Source: Nicotiana tabacum
Taxonomy: Eukaryota > Streptophyta > Magnoliopsida > Solanales > Solanaceae
Assembly (NCBI RefSeq): GCF_000715075.1
Contig: NC_134097.1
Span: forward strand, 70,713,190 to 70,777,189
DNA length: 64,000 nt
Reading direction: 5' to 3'
In this document: positions 1-11,535 of the stretch, in pieces
How the letters are laid out: every line of letters begins with the position of its first letter
How positions within the stretch are numbered: the first letter of the stretch is position 1
Notes under the pieces: generated by a model
What the model saw: the letters and a program-made list of their open reading frames with translations, nothing else
What the model was told of the DNA's origin: nothing
Databases searched by the model: none
Program-made: the position numbers and the translations under genes

Positions 1-154
1 TTAGCATTAATTAATAATAAAATTGACCATATTAACATTTATTATCTCTTCACATACACACTTCTAACATATACTCCAACATTTTAGTAGACATTTTTAT
101 TTTTGTCATAAGTGTGCACGATATTAATGTATCAAAATTGAATTAACTTCTTTT
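1..154. other. AT-rich flank, no gene seen
   Basis: AT-rich sequence upstream of the first retrotransposon. I see no open frame with recognisable content. The last five bases (CTTTT, 150-154) are one copy of the target-site duplication of copia-1. Confidence 0.6.
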
Positions 155-390
155 TGTTATGAATAGTTTGTACATTGTATACTACATTGGATGCTATATT
201 GGATGCCCATATTGTGAATAACTTAAAGATTAAATTTCCTACTTTATGTCCATCATCTTTACTTTTTATGCCTATAAAAGGCCATGTAATTGCAATGGAA
301 AAATACACCAAAGTGAAAGAAGAAAACACTTCTCCCTTCTTTCTATCTCTTCTTATTTACATTTTACTGCATTACTTTTATTTTATTACA
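155..390 (+). repeat. copia-1 5' LTR
   Basis: 236-bp terminal repeat, start TG and end CA, with a TATA box inside. Compared with the 3' LTR it lacks about 12 bp in a region of short TGGAT-containing repeats near the start, so the short repeats probably expanded or contracted after insertion or in the parent. Confidence 0.93.
273..280 (+). promoter_or_regulatory. TATA box in copia-1 5' LTR
   Basis: TATAAAAG lies about 118 bp after the LTR start and is conserved in the 3' LTR at 6006-6013. It is the likely core promoter for the genomic transcript; the start site would fall roughly 30 bp downstream. Inferred from sequence only. Confidence 0.6.
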
Positions 391-409
391 CGTTATCAGC
401 ACGAAGCTC
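391..409 (+). promoter_or_regulatory. copia-1 primer-binding-site region
   Basis: The sequence right after the 5' LTR, CGTTATCAGCACGAAGCTC, is where the tRNA primer should anneal. Copia-2 has CGTTATCAACACGAAACTC at the same place (from 16015), so the site is a lineage feature. It shares TATCAG with the common plant initiator-Met primer site but not the rest; I cannot name the tRNA. Confidence 0.6.
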
Positions 410-946
410 TAATTTTATTCTTAACTCCCGCTAAGTTGAGCCATATTTTATTAAGGTATGTATCATTATAATCATCTTATTTATGGCAGTACATATCATA
501 TGCTCATTGTTTGCAGATTAAGTACATCGCAGTGATTAAATAACTATTTCCTTCCGTGCTCAACTCTTAGAGGACCTCAAAGTCATCAAACTAGCTATGC
601 ACTAATGTCATGGACTCCCTGGATCAAAACATATCTTTAAGGCATTTTGAAGAACTGTGAGAAATAAATTGACAAGCAATAATTTTTTAATTACTTTATA
701 TTTATTGGAACATATAAATAATGTTAGTCACGTTCAATTCTATTAACACATATATATCAATAATATAAAGTGAAATGAAACAAGTATGTAATTTCTACTT
801 TATGGCAAGAAAAAAATGAAATAGTAGATTGTTAACATGATATAGCTCTATTTTTATTTCTTTTACCTTAATCGTTTTGTTTTCATTAATTGTTTATTAT
901 TATAATTATTTCTCTAACTTATTCATCTTTTATGATAGTTTTCACT

Positions 947-1981
947 ATGTCAAATTTATCAAAACTTGAATTTGTGGCACTTGACATCACCGGAAGGAAC
1001 TATTTATCATGGGTTCTTGATGCTGAAATTCACCTTGACGCTAAAGGTCATGGAAATACTATTATACAAGGAAATGAAGCATCAAATCAAGATAAAGCGA
1101 AGGCCATGATTTTCCTTCGTCATCATCTACATGAAGGGTTAAAAAATGAATATTTAACAGTAAAAGATCCACTTGAATTATGGATTAATTTGAAGGATCG
1201 ATATGACCACCTAAAACTTACGGTATTACCAAAAGCTCGGTATGAGTGGATACATTTAAGGTTGCAAGACTTTAAAACCGTAAGTGAGTATAATTCTGCT
1301 ATCTTTAAGTAAGTTCTCTATTAAAATTATGTGGAGACACTATCACAGATGAGGACTTATTGAAAAAAAACATTTTCTACTTTTCACGCTTCAAATGTGG
1401 TGCTACAACAACAATACCGTGAAAAAGGTTTTAAGAAATATTCTGAGTTAATCACATGCCTACTTGTGGCTGAGCAGAATAATACTCTATTAATGAAAAA
1501 TCATGAAGCTCGTCCCACTGGGTCAGCTCCATTTCCGGAAGTGAATGATGTAGCAACGTATGATAAGTTTGAAAGAAAACAAAATAATTACCGTGGTCGT
1601 GGACATGGTCGTAAACGTGGACGTGGCAGGGGGCGAAACAATTATCGTCATTATGGTGGAAATAAATTGGAGAACAATAAGGGTTCTCAAATTAATCATT
1701 CAAAAGGTAAAGCTAGTATGTGTCACCGATGTGGTATGAGAGGTCATTGGGCACACATTTGTCGTACGCCAGAACATTTTGTCAAACTTTATCAAGCCTC
1801 CCTCAAGAAAAAAGAAAATAATGTGGAGACACACTTGACCTTTCAAAATAATGATGATGAAGTAGATCCCTCAAATAAATATGATTCTAAGGCACATCTT
1901 GCATATAAAGATGATGATTTTGAAGGCCTTACAAATATTACTCATTTAGAAGTTGGAGACTTCTTTGAGGATATTGATTGA
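947..1981 (+). pseudogene. copia-1 gag, broken
   Basis: Structural protein that would form the retrotransposon particle and bind its RNA. The ATG at 947 is chosen because the product from there starts like the copia-2 Gag (MSNLSKLEF). The frame hits a stop at 1310-1312 and resumes in the same phase by about 1397 after small compensating indels. A zinc knuckle, CX2CX4HX4C (CHRCGMRGHWAHIC), is intact near 1730, preceded by an Arg/Gly-rich basic tract (about 1590-1650) typical of nucleic-acid-binding Gag C-termini. The frame ends at a TGA at 1979-1981, before the protease. The stop at 1310 prevents a complete Gag. Confidence 0.88.
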
Positions 1982-2202
1982 AGAACTAATCATCTTACTA
2001 GGGAATGAAGCTATAAAAGTTGTTATTTTTATGTTTACAACTAGTTTATTTTTCTTGAGTGTATTTTCCTAATGCATCATGTGTTGCTAGTTTCTACATT
2101 CCTAATGTATTTCTTAATGTTTTTTTTCGCTTGTCTTTCATATTTCTTATGATGTATTATTTGTTTTTTTTATGAAGAATATGAAAATTCCCCAATCTTC
2201 AG
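1982..2202 (+). other. copia-1 gag-pol spacer with stops
   Basis: T-rich non-coding spacer with stops in all plus frames, located between the zinc-knuckle end of gag and the protease. Copia-2 has a spacer at the same place (17104-17226), and both end in a pyrimidine tract followed by GAAGAATATG. This recalls the regulated intron between GAG and POL reported for plant Ty1/copia elements; splicing here is inference. Confidence 0.5.
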
Positions 2203-3558
2203 TTGGACTCAAGATTAATAAAGATGATATGTCTTCTGGATAGTGCTACAACACACACTACTTTAAAAGATAAGAGATATTTCTCTTATTTGGTAATGAA
2301 AGAAGCGAATGTTAATACAATATTCGGTAGTACAAGATTAATTAAAGGTTCTGGAAGAGCCAATTTATTATACCAAGAGGAACAAATTTGGCTATTGATG
2401 AAGTACTATATTGTAGTAAATCTCAAAGAAACTTATTAAGTTTCAAAGATATTCGCCAAAATGGCTATCATATTGAGACTACAAATGATGAAAAGATTGA
2501 ATATCTTTATATTACTACAATAATGTCCGGTAAGAAATATGTGTTTGAAATGTTACATGCTCTTTCCTCCGGCTTATACTACACAAGTATTAGCATGATT
2601 GAAACACATGCCATAGTAAACGAGAAGTTTACTAATCAAGATAATTTTATTATTTGGCATGACCGGTTGGGCCATCCTGGTTCTAATATGATGCGTAAAA
2701 TAATTGAGAATTCATATGGACATGCAATGAAGAATCAGAAGATTCTTCAATTTAAGAAATTCTCTTGTGCTGCATGTTCTCAAGGAAAATTAATTATTAG
2801 ACCATCAACTATTAAAGTTAGGATGGAATCCCCTGCATTTCTAGAAAGTATACAGGGTGATATATGTGGGCCCATTTACCCTCCATGTGGACCATTCAAA
2901 TATTATATGGTTTTGATAGATGCATCTACAAGATGGTCACATGTGTGCTTACTATCAACTCGTAATATGACATTTGCGAGATTGTTGGCTCAAATAATAA
3001 AGCTAAGAGCACAATTTCCAGATTATGCAATTAAGACAATTCGTCTTGATAATGCTGGTGAGTTTACATCCCAAGCCTTTAATGATTATTGTATTTCAGC
3101 TGGGATAACAATTGAGCATCCAATTGCTCATGTTCATACACAAAATGGTCTAGCAGAATCATTGATCAAACACCTCCAATTAATTGCTAGACCAATGCTT
3201 ATGAGAACAAAACTTCCCATTTCAGTATGGGGTCATGCTATTTTGCACGCAGCAGCACTTGTGCGGATAAAGCCCACAAGTTATCATAAAGTCTCCCCAT
3301 TGCAATTGACTTTTGGTCAGGAGCCAAATATTTCCCATCTTAGGATCTTTGGTTGTGCGATATATGTTCCAATTGCTCCACCACAATGCACAAAGATGGG
3401 TCCTCAAAGAAGAGTTGGGGATATATGTTGGATATGAATCTCCTTCTATTATAAAATATCTAGAGCCGATGACTGGAGATTTATTTACGACAAGATTTTC
3501 TGATTGCCATTTTGATGAATCAGTATATCCAACATTAGGGGAGAAAACAAGCAGCTGA
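2203..3558 (+). pseudogene. copia-1 protease and integrase, frameshifted
   Basis: Reading goes through three frames (2203-2439, 2388-3437, 3313-3558). The aspartic protease motif LDSATT is near 2232. The GAG-pre-integrase zinc region follows, with H-x3-H in WHDRLGH near 2660 and CAAC near 2767. The integrase core shows its three acidic residues in GDICGP (about 2860), RLDNAGEF (about 3043) and LAESLI (about 3150). Protease would cut the polyprotein and integrase would insert the cDNA. The frame changes near 2390-2440 and 3400-3440 mean no functional product. Homology to copia-2 supports each domain call. Confidence 0.88.
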
Positions 3559-5684
3559 AAAAGAAGATAGATGGGAATGCCTTATCACTGTCTCATTTAG
3601 ATCCTCGAACAAATCAATGTGAACAAAAGGTTCAAAAGATTATTCATTTACAAAATATTGCAAATCAATTGCCAGATGCATTCACTGACCTACCAAGGGT
3701 GACTAAGTCACATATTCCAGCTGCTAATGTGCTCCAATTCGAGTTGATATTCCGGCAGGACAATTAATTAAAGCAAATGAGCCTAAGCCATGCTTGAAAC
3801 GTGGTAGACCAATCGGTTCTAAAGATAAAAATCCTCGAAGAAGAAAAGGAGCAAGTGATCAAAGTGAACATAACACAGAGGTAGTGGCTCAAGAAGAGCC
3901 CCAAGAGGTAACAAATGATAAGGCCTTAGGAGAGGTCGAGGTACCTGAAATAATGAAAATGAAAAGATATCAATAAGTTATGTCTCAACCGGGAAAAGAT
4001 GGAACGGAAATAATATTGTTATCGATAATATTTTTGCTTATAATGTTGCTGTTGAAATAATGCAACAAGATAAGGATCTTGAACCAAAATCTGTCAATGA
4101 ATGTAGACAGAGAAATGATTGGCCAAAATGGAAAGACGCTATCTAGGCAGAGTTAACTTCACTTGGAAAACGTGAAGTCTTCGGACCCATAGTTCGAACA
4201 CCTGAAGGCAACTGGGTATAAATGGGTTTTTGTGCGAAAACGAAATGATAAAAATGAAGTCGTTAGATATAAAACGCGACTTGTGGCACAAGGGTTTTCC
4301 CAAAGGCCTGGAATTGATTATATGGAGACATATTCTCCTGTAGTAGATGCTATCACCTTCAGGTATCTCATAAATATGGCAGTGCAAGAAAAACTTAATA
4401 TGCATCTAATGGATGCTGTTACAGCCTATTTGTATGGATCATTAAGACAACGAAATTTTTATGAAAGTACCTGAGGAATTTAAAGTGCCAGAAGCATATA
4501 AAAGTTTTCGAGAAACTTGTTCAATAAAGCTTCAGAAATCTTTATACGGATTGAAATAATCAGGTCGTATGTGGTACAATCGCCTGAGTGAATACCTGTT
4601 GAAAGAAGGGTACAAGAATGATTCAATTTGTCCTTGTGTCTTTATAAAAAGGTGTGGATCTGAATTTATTATAATCGCCGTGTATGTTGATGATTTAAAT
4701 ATCATTGGAACTCCTGAGGAGCTTCCAAAAACAGTAGACTGTTTGAAGAAAGAATTTGAAATGAAAGATCTTGGAAAGACAAATTTTTGTCTTGGTCTAC
4801 AAATTGAGTATATGAAAGATGAAATATTTGTCCATCAATCAACATACACCAAAAAGATTTTAAAGCGATTCTATATGGATAAAGCACATCCATTGAGTAC
4901 CCCGATGGTTGTGAGATCACTTGATATAAAGAAAGATCCATTCCGACCTCATGAAAATGATGAAGAGCTTCTTGGTGCCGAACTACCATATCTTAGTGCA
5001 ATTGGGGCATTAATGTATCTTGCCAATAATTCTCGACCAGATATAGCTTTCTCAGTAAGCTTATTGGAAAGATTTAGTACTTCGCCAACACAAAGACACT
5101 GGAATGGTATTAAACATATATTTAGATACCTCCAAGGGACCATTGATATGGATTTATTTTATTCAAATGAATCCAAGCCATCATTGATTGGTTATGCAGA
5201 TGCGGGATATTTGTCTGATCCACACAAAGGTCGATCTCAGACAGGCTATTTATTTACAAGTGGAGGTACAACCATATCATGACGTTCGACAAAACAAACT
5301 ATGGTTGCTACTTCTTCAAATCATGCAGAGATAATAGCCATTCACGAAGCAAGTCGAGAATGCGTTTGGTTAAGATCTATAACTCAACACATTCAACAAA
5401 CACGTGGTCTTTCTTCGAAAGAGAATATTCCAACAATATTGTATGAAGACAATGCTGCATGCATAGCTCAATTGAAAGGAAGATATATCAAAGGAGATAG
5501 AACAAAACACATTTCACCGAAATTCTTTTTCACTTATGATCTTCAGAAGAATGGTGAAATAGATGTACAACAAGTTCGTTCAAGTGATAATTTGGCTGAT
5601 TTGTTCACTAAGACGTTACCAACCTCAATATTTGAAAAGCTGATATATAAGATTGGAATGCGTCGTCTTCGAGTCATTAAGTGA
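3559..5684 (+). pseudogene. copia-1 reverse transcriptase and RNase H, frameshifted
   Basis: RT_2-type reverse transcriptase and RNase H that would copy the genomic RNA. Recognisable pieces are a Lys/Arg-rich linker (3794-3976), the RT N-half (4232-4474), the RT palm with the catalytic YVDD (about 4686-4697) in 4569-5282, and the RNase H with GYADAGYLSDPHKGRSQTGY (about 5190-5250) and KHISPKFFF (about 5510). Breaks include TAG at 4144, a shift near 4210, a shift near 4450-4470, TAA at 4557 and TGA at 5280-5282. The pol stop is at 5682-5684. Confidence 0.88.
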
Positions 5685-5712
5685 TTTTTCATCAGGGGGA
5701 GTAACTACACGC

Positions 5713-5779
5713 TGCACTCTTTTTCTTAACCAAGGTTTTGTCCCACTGGGTTTTCCTGGTAAGGTTTTTAATGAGGCAG
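5713..5779 (+). other. 3' UTR triple-hairpin motif, copia-1 copy
   Basis: Just after pol: TGCACTCTTTTTC, then three short inverted repeats separated by T runs (CTTAACCAAG, CCCACTGGG, CCTGGTAAGG), ending AAGGTTTTTAATGAGGCA. Closely similar sequence follows pol in copia-2, with weaker copies in gypsy-A and gypsy-B. A further partial copy (GTAAGTTTTTAATGAGGCA) starts near 5829. Function unknown; an RNA element in the genomic transcript is my inference. Confidence 0.65.
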
Positions 5780-5865
5780 CAAACAATGCATATTATAAAT
5801 AACTATGTACATCCCAATATTTTTTTTGTAAGTTTTTAATGAGGCACATTATCTTACATGGACAT

Positions 5866-5875
5866 CCAAGGGGAG
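5866..5875 (+). promoter_or_regulatory. copia-1 polypurine tract
   Basis: CCAAGGGGAG directly abuts the 3' LTR TG and would prime plus-strand DNA synthesis. A second purine tract, CAGGGGGAG, lies about 180 bp upstream near 5692 and is also present in copia-2. Confidence 0.8.
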
Positions 5876-6123
5876 TGTTATGAATAGTTTGTACATTGGA
5901 TACTACTTTGGATACTACATTGGATGTTACATTGGATGCCCATATTGTGAATAACTTAAAGATTAAATTTCCTACTTTATGTTCATCATCTTTACTTTTT
6001 ATGCCTATAAAAGGTCATGTAATTGAAATGGAAAAATACACCAAAGTGAAAGAAGAAAACACTTCTCCCTTCTTTCTATCTCTTCTTATTTATATTTTAC
6101 TGCATTACTTTTATTTTATTACA
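5876..6123 (+). repeat. copia-1 3' LTR
   Basis: 248-bp copy of the 5' LTR, TG...CA, followed by the target duplication CTTTT at 6124-6128. The TATA box is at 6006-6013. Confidence 0.93.
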
Positions 6124-6128
6124 CTTTT

Positions 6129-7174
6129 GATAATTTTCTTGTATTGTTTCCTTTTATATCCCAAAAATATTCGTCTGTACGGAAAGGTTGATATGGGACC
6201 TACAAGGACCCTTTAATTAGGAAATGACTTTCTTCTTCGGATTCTCAAATAATTTTCATTAAAAAAATTTAGTGTCAGAAAGTGGACAGATAGGAAGGCG
6301 TGATATTTCGTAGTTGCCGTACAGTCAAGTCGTACACGGAAAGCACCGACCCCTCCAAAAATAATTTTTAAAAAAAGGCAAAAGAAAGAGACAATCGGAC
6401 GTGACGTGAAAATCCACGAAGTGGGCCCATGATCCAGTCCTTTGGGCCTTCTTTTGCGTCATTTACGCTGCTTTTTACGTGCCACACAAAGATGCTTTTC
6501 TAGAGGCCAACGTTTTTTCCCTTCCAAATTCTCTTCCCCCCCCCTTTATATCTCGTCTTTTAATTTGTTCCAAGTTAACTGTCCAGAATTAACTGTCCAC
6601 TTCTTTTATTCTAATTTCTAAGTTTATTGTGTCCACTTCCATAAACCTCTTACATCAAATGATGAGAAAAACACTCTTACATTAATATATAGTTGTGGAC
6701 CAATTAATTAAGACACAAGGGACCAGAATGCTGATTGAATTTTCCGTTTATTCAAAACCTATGAGCAATGACGAAGTCAAGAAATTCAATAAGGATGTTC
6801 AAAAATTTTGAATATTTTTTGTTAGTGGGCTATGCAAGGGTGTTCAAAGTCTATTTTTTAATCAATAACAAGTAATATTTTATCTTTTACGTAGTATAAT
6901 TTTTTGGTGAAGAGTGTTCAGTTGACCACCTTTGAGTCAACATAACTTCGCCGCTGCCTATGAGGATCAAGGAACCAAATACAATTAGCTAATACGATCA
7001 TTTTTTTTAATATGCTTGTATTGAATCACACCGTTTAGCAGATGTTAATATCATAGAATTCATCCTTCAGGAATATCCAAATAAACTCACTAATTAGTTA
7101 ATCCTAAGAACGTCACTTTATGCCGAGTAAGCCTATTAGATTTCCTTCTACCCAAACTCATTCATGAATAAAGA

Positions 7175-7176
<2 letters not shown>
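6129..7176. other. Non-coding flank; promoter-like patch without a gene
   Basis: No convincing frame. Between about 6400 and 6560 the DNA is less AT-rich, with ACGTGACGTG, GTGGGCCCAT and TTTGGGCC motifs and a CCCTTTATATC stretch, which resembles a plant promoter with GGCCCA elements. No coding sequence follows, so it may be a gene remnant. About 6765-6955 looks like a degenerate dispersed repeat (AAATTCAATAAGG..GTTCAAA, ending CAACATAACTTCGCCGCTGCC-like sequence); I could not define its ends. Confidence 0.35.

Positions 7177-7219
<43 letters not shown>
7177..7219. repeat. (AT)n microsatellite
   Basis: Uninterrupted AT dinucleotide run of about 43 bp. Confidence 0.95.
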
Positions 7220-7220
<1 letters not shown>

Positions 7221-7669
7221 ACCTAAAGACTGAGCTACTTTATTGAAGAGAGGTTAAAGTAGAAATAAATTAAAGGCAATGAGATAGAAACCGCAAGGGA
7301 TAAAAAGCAGTTTGACATGCATGCGCTCTTGAAGAAATGATACGTATCAAACATGGCACTTTGTTCCCTACGTTTTTTTAATCTAATTTGAGGAGCAAAA
7401 GTAAAGTTGAACTTCTCAAATATCATACACTTTGGCCCGACAGACGACTTTCGTTTCCAAAATATATAGCAATACAAGTAATATATAGTCCATGCATCTT
7501 AAATAAATACTATAGTATAATTTGACATAGTATGCTCTATTTTTCTACTGCTACCCAGTGGCGAAACCAACTGACACACATTCGTCAGAAAATTAGTATA
7601 CTATATATATACTAAATATTAAATCTACTCAATTCTTTGCATGTTTTCTTCTTTAAGCTAGCGTTTGGC
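7220..7669. other. Non-coding, nothing recognised
   Basis: AT-rich DNA. Open frames on the minus strand (7235-7477) show no recognisable composition or motif, and I treat them as chance. A second CCCAGTGGCGAAACCA-type repeat fragment appears near 7554. Confidence 0.4.
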
Positions 7670-7957
7670 CATAGATTTCTAAATTTATTTTGAAGATTTT
7701 GATTTGGGTAAAATTTAGTTTGAAGATGAAAATGTGTTTGGACATACGTTTTCAAAACATATTTTCCATATTTATTTTGGAAAAAACATATATATTATTA
7801 GTGTTTGTAAAGATTTTGGCCCAAAACCAGCTATTGAGCTGGTTTTGGGATTTGAGATTTTGCCAAAATATAGGCAAGATCTATGGCCAAACATGTATTT
7901 TCCAAACAAATCCCAAATTTATTTTGACAAAATCTATAGTCAAATGGTCCTAAATGT
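7670..7957. mobile_element. Fold-back MITE
   Basis: Roughly 290-bp non-coding element whose ends are imperfect inverted repeats (TTTGGCCATAGATTT at the left; the reverse complement of the right end gives TTTGACTATAGATTT). The interior is self-complementary, including a perfect 13-bp stem with a 4-nt loop at 7820-7849 (CCCAAAACCAGCT / AGCTGGTTTTGGG). Left-end sequence recurs inside (GATCTATGGCCAAAC near 7879). It looks like a hAT-type or unclassified MITE; I could not identify a target duplication with certainty. Confidence 0.6.
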
Positions 7958-8404
7958 CGATACTTCTTAGTGAATATTCTATATCCACCTTTACTGCTAG
8001 GGCAATTGGCCAAAGGTGAGTTCTACACATCCTTGTGTAATCAATTCCCCTTTCCCTACTACAGTTATTGTGACCATCCCATTTTACTAGTACTAGTACT
8101 ATATACTATCAGTACTAACCTGCTTGACCCGTAATCGTTGCATATGAAATTAACACTGCCATTCCCTTTACGTCGTCCGTTTTCTTTTTGGGATAAATTA
8201 AAGATCCAGAGATATAGATATATTAATGACTCACCAAACCACTTTTGGTTGTTGCCCAGTCCACTTTAGTCATCCAAGAGGTACTGGAGACCGAATAAAC
8301 TTAGATAAAGCCACATAAAGATAAGGTTTTTCATCTGATCTAATTCACTAATTTAGAGACTAGACAAATTAAATATTAGCAATGAGCTTCAAATTCTAAA
8401 GTAC
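7958..8404. other. Non-coding, nothing recognised
   Basis: AT-rich sequence with no supported gene or repeat. Confidence 0.4.
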
Positions 8405-9375
8405 AACTTTATCGTTTGGATTAAACATATCAGCCGCCTTCAGTGTCAAATTATTCCACCTAGGAAGTCATCTTAAATGAGCTAATACATACTATAACTT
8501 GTTGCAACTATGGCACCAGATTGGTTCGGATTTTACAATTACCAAACCAAATCAAATCAATTGTGTCGGGTTATTAAATCTAAAGATCAAACCAAACCAA
8601 TAAAATTCGGGTTTTTCAATCTCGATTTTTCTTGGGTTTTCGGGTTTTTCGGGGTTTTTTTTCCGTAATATCTTTGTAGAACAAAACATTTAACGTATGC
8701 TCAAAATATTTCTTTAATCTTAGTAAGATACAACTATATAAAGTATTTTTCAAGAAAATAATACAAAATATGAGATGTGTCATGGCATTATCCTAAAATA
8801 TTCAACAATAAAGATAATAAAATTATGTAATATAAATATTGCTAATTAAAAAGCCATAATAAAAATAAACATAATCTAAAAGTATTAAGTCATGCTAAAA
8901 TAAATAGACTAAGAAGAGAGTATTAATTACATGACTAAACGCTAAAGAAAAATAAAAATAAGTTATGCATTTTTACCTAAATTATTACAAAACAAAAAAT
9001 AGACATACAATACATCCCCGTTCGTAATATTGAACTGAATGCCTTTTGTTAGCATTAGTGTTGATTTGATTTTGGTTTGAGCTTTAGTTAGCATTATTTA
9101 ATTTACTAATATTAATGGCTATAAAACTTATTGGAGCATTCAAAAGTTCTAAGTCAAACCTTGAAATAATACCTTAAAAGATAAAATTATGAAATTTTTA
9201 AGAAATATTTATAAATTATATCACAATAAGTATATTTATATATTAAATATATCTAAAATTTCTATATATGTAATGTCGGGTTGGTTTGGTTTCGGTTTGA
9301 CTTTCTTTAGTTAAAACCAAAACACAACTTATCGTTTGGATTAAACATATCAGCCCGCCTTAAATGAGCTACATC
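8405..9375. repeat. Segment bounded by a ~35-bp direct repeat
   Basis: ATCGTTTGGATTAAACATAT followed by CAGCC occurs near 8411 and again near 9331, each followed at different distances by TTAAATGAGCTA. The two copies flank about 0.9 kb, so the arrangement looks like a local duplication that captured or was interrupted by the repeat at 8517-9320. Confidence 0.65.
8517..9320. mobile_element. Possible AT-rich MITE with inverted CCAAACC/GGTTTGG ends
   Basis: The left part is rich in ACCAAACCAAATCAAATC and CGGGTTTTTCGGG-like motifs. The right end reads GGTTTGGTTTCGGTTTGAC, an imperfect inverted copy of the left. The interior is very AT-rich and non-coding. The ends are approximate and I could not pin down a target duplication. 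Confidence 0.4.
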
Positions 9376-11228
9376 TCTCGTGACGAACACATGATTATAA
9401 CTCATCTTTTTGTACGACACCCCCGGCCAAAGACGTAAAGTGTTGTGCCTGCTGAAATGAGACGAATTAGCAGCTACTAGAAATGCACGATGTTTAATTA
9501 ATTAATCAAGTCACTAAGCAAGTCATATCAGTAAACATGTATAGTCTTATGATTTTAATAGTCTAATCAATCTAGAGTCTTCTATATAGATGACTACTTT
9601 AAAAAAGACGAACAGGAAATGAATAGCTAGGCATTTAAATTGAAGTTTGATATTTATTTCTGAATGGACAATTAGTTGAGGAGTAACCCAAAAAAAACCG
9701 ATGATTTTTAACTTGGGTCGGGATGCCGGGAAAGGGACGTGAGAGGTCCTATTTATGTGTTGAATGCAAACGAGGCAAAGTAGTTGATATTGGGTCCGCT
9801 CGGTACTTCACAGTCTGTCATGTTTGGTTCGTAATTTACGGGAGGATTTAGGACCAGAAAACAACTATACTGTCTTTGAGTTAACAGACAAGAAGAGATA
9901 TTACTCTAGCTAAAGTTATTATCACCACTAGTTAGTTGTATGACGGATAAATTGACTGAAAGTCAAAATTATACGCTAACCTTTATTTTCTTAAAATATC
10001 ATGATTATTTAATTTGTATATGTAAGTAACTTTTTGTCAAAATCAATAAAGTTAATCACTTTAGTACCAGTGAAGATCTTAAACTCTAAATTTGCTTAGC
10101 TATTTGATTAAAAAGGGGAATGAACATTCAGCAGTAAAATAAATAAAGAATATATATATGGGAGAGGGACCCTATTTGAGCAAGTAGTTAGTTGGCAGTG
10201 TCCTTTAGGAATGTGAGGGAGTCATCAGCCACGAGTTACGCTACTGTTATCCCCTTGGGCATTGACGATAAGACTATCTTTTTAGCAATTTCGCCTTCAT
10301 CAATGGAATGCTGACTAAATAACAAAAAGGTGGGGTTATCTTTTGAAAAGAACGTCACAGCTCCTCTCCCATGACCTGCTTATTTTGCTTTTTTACTTTA
10401 TGTATTCCTTATTTGAAACTGGTCACTTTATTTTGGATGACACCGTGAATTGCTCATTAAAGCTAAGCCTTTCTGATCAAGAATTTCTCATTTTCAAGAT
10501 TCGAATTCCTTCTATTGGTTAAACAACCACCAATATGTTATTAAATAATTACATTTGGTCGCAAACGACTAAATAGATACTCATAATGCTTTTAATGGTC
10601 AAGTGTCATAACCTTGACTTTCAAAGTTAACTTACAATATATTGAAGAGGTATATATATGCATGGCGTACGCCCCTTTAACTCAAGTTATTCGGGCATAA
10701 TAACATGATACCAATTGAATTTTTATTTTATTTTAATGTTTCCTCACCATATCCTCAGCATTAACTAAAACAGAATGTCAGTGTACTAGAATTTAGAGGA
10801 ATGTTGATTCCTGAGTATCGTGAGGATATAATCACCGAAATGCAACGCGTAGACTTGTATTAAGAAGTAACCGAAATAAAAATACATTATTAGAGATTAA
10901 TTAGGTTTTGATTATCATTTGTTCAATTTTGACACGTACACAAGTACACATTGTTTACGTAATATAAATGATAGCTAGCAATAAGGATGATTAATTAATG
11001 TAGAAGGTTTAGGTGATAATTGTTTAGTTTTGGTTCACACACATACTAGAAAAAGAAATTCAAAGACTGGCATCATAAAGACGACGAATTAAGCTAAAAA
11101 TTAATGGAAATGACAGAGAATAAATATGGTCCCTTTACAGATAATAAAGAAGCCATTAGTCTCTAGTAAACATCATCAATCATGGAAATAAGATATTAGA
11201 ACATGTGAACGCCACTTAAACTAAAATT
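9376..11228. other. Non-coding, nothing recognised
   Basis: About 1.85 kb of AT-rich DNA. I looked for long frames, LTR ends, TIRs and tRNA-like clusters on both strands and found none I could support. Confidence 0.4.
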
Positions 11229-11390
11229 ATGTTGACTACTAATTCAAACCCCCGTACACAAAATGAATCATTTTATTCTTTGTTTTTGTTTTCCTTGACG
11301 TGTGTCCAACTCATACACCTACAAATATGCAATGTTAAAATGGGTCATCACGTCACGACCTGTATAGTTATTTTTGGCCTTAAACGATCG

Positions 11391-11429
11391 GAAATTTCCA
11401 TAATTTTATATACATATTTCTCTTTTTTG

Positions 11430-11475
<46 letters not shown>

Positions 11476-11535
11476 TTTCCATAATTTTATATACATATTT
11501 CTCTTTTTTGGGGTTTATAATAATAATAATAATAA
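11391..11535. repeat. Duplicated 37-bp unit with (AAT)n microsatellite
   Basis: TTTCCATAATTTTATATACA plus ATTTCTCTTTTTT occurs at about 11394-11427 and again at about 11476-11509. Each copy is followed by a run of AAT/TAA triplets (about 45 bp after the first, 18 bp after the second). The poly-Ile frames on both strands here are translated microsatellite. Confidence 0.85.

Larger units (their letters stand above)
155..6123 (+). mobile_element. copia-1: full-length but decayed Ty1/copia LTR retrotransposon
   Basis: Two similar terminal repeats (155-390 and 5876-6123) begin TGTTATGAATAG and end TTATTACA. The element is flanked by a perfect 5-bp direct repeat, CTTTT, at 150-154 and 6124-6128, which fixes both ends. 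Domain order is gag, protease, integrase, RT, RNase H, which is diagnostic of Ty1/copia (Pseudoviridae-type) elements. A polypurine tract sits directly before the 3' LTR. The coding region has at least seven frame breaks, so it cannot make a polyprotein. By eye the LTRs differ by about six substitutions plus a 12-bp insertion. It belongs to the same lineage as copia-2 at 15447-21551, since protein motifs match along the whole length. Confidence 0.95.

Noticed and set aside
7235..7477. Minus-strand 80-aa frame
   Set aside because: No domain, biased AT-rich composition and no neighbour support.
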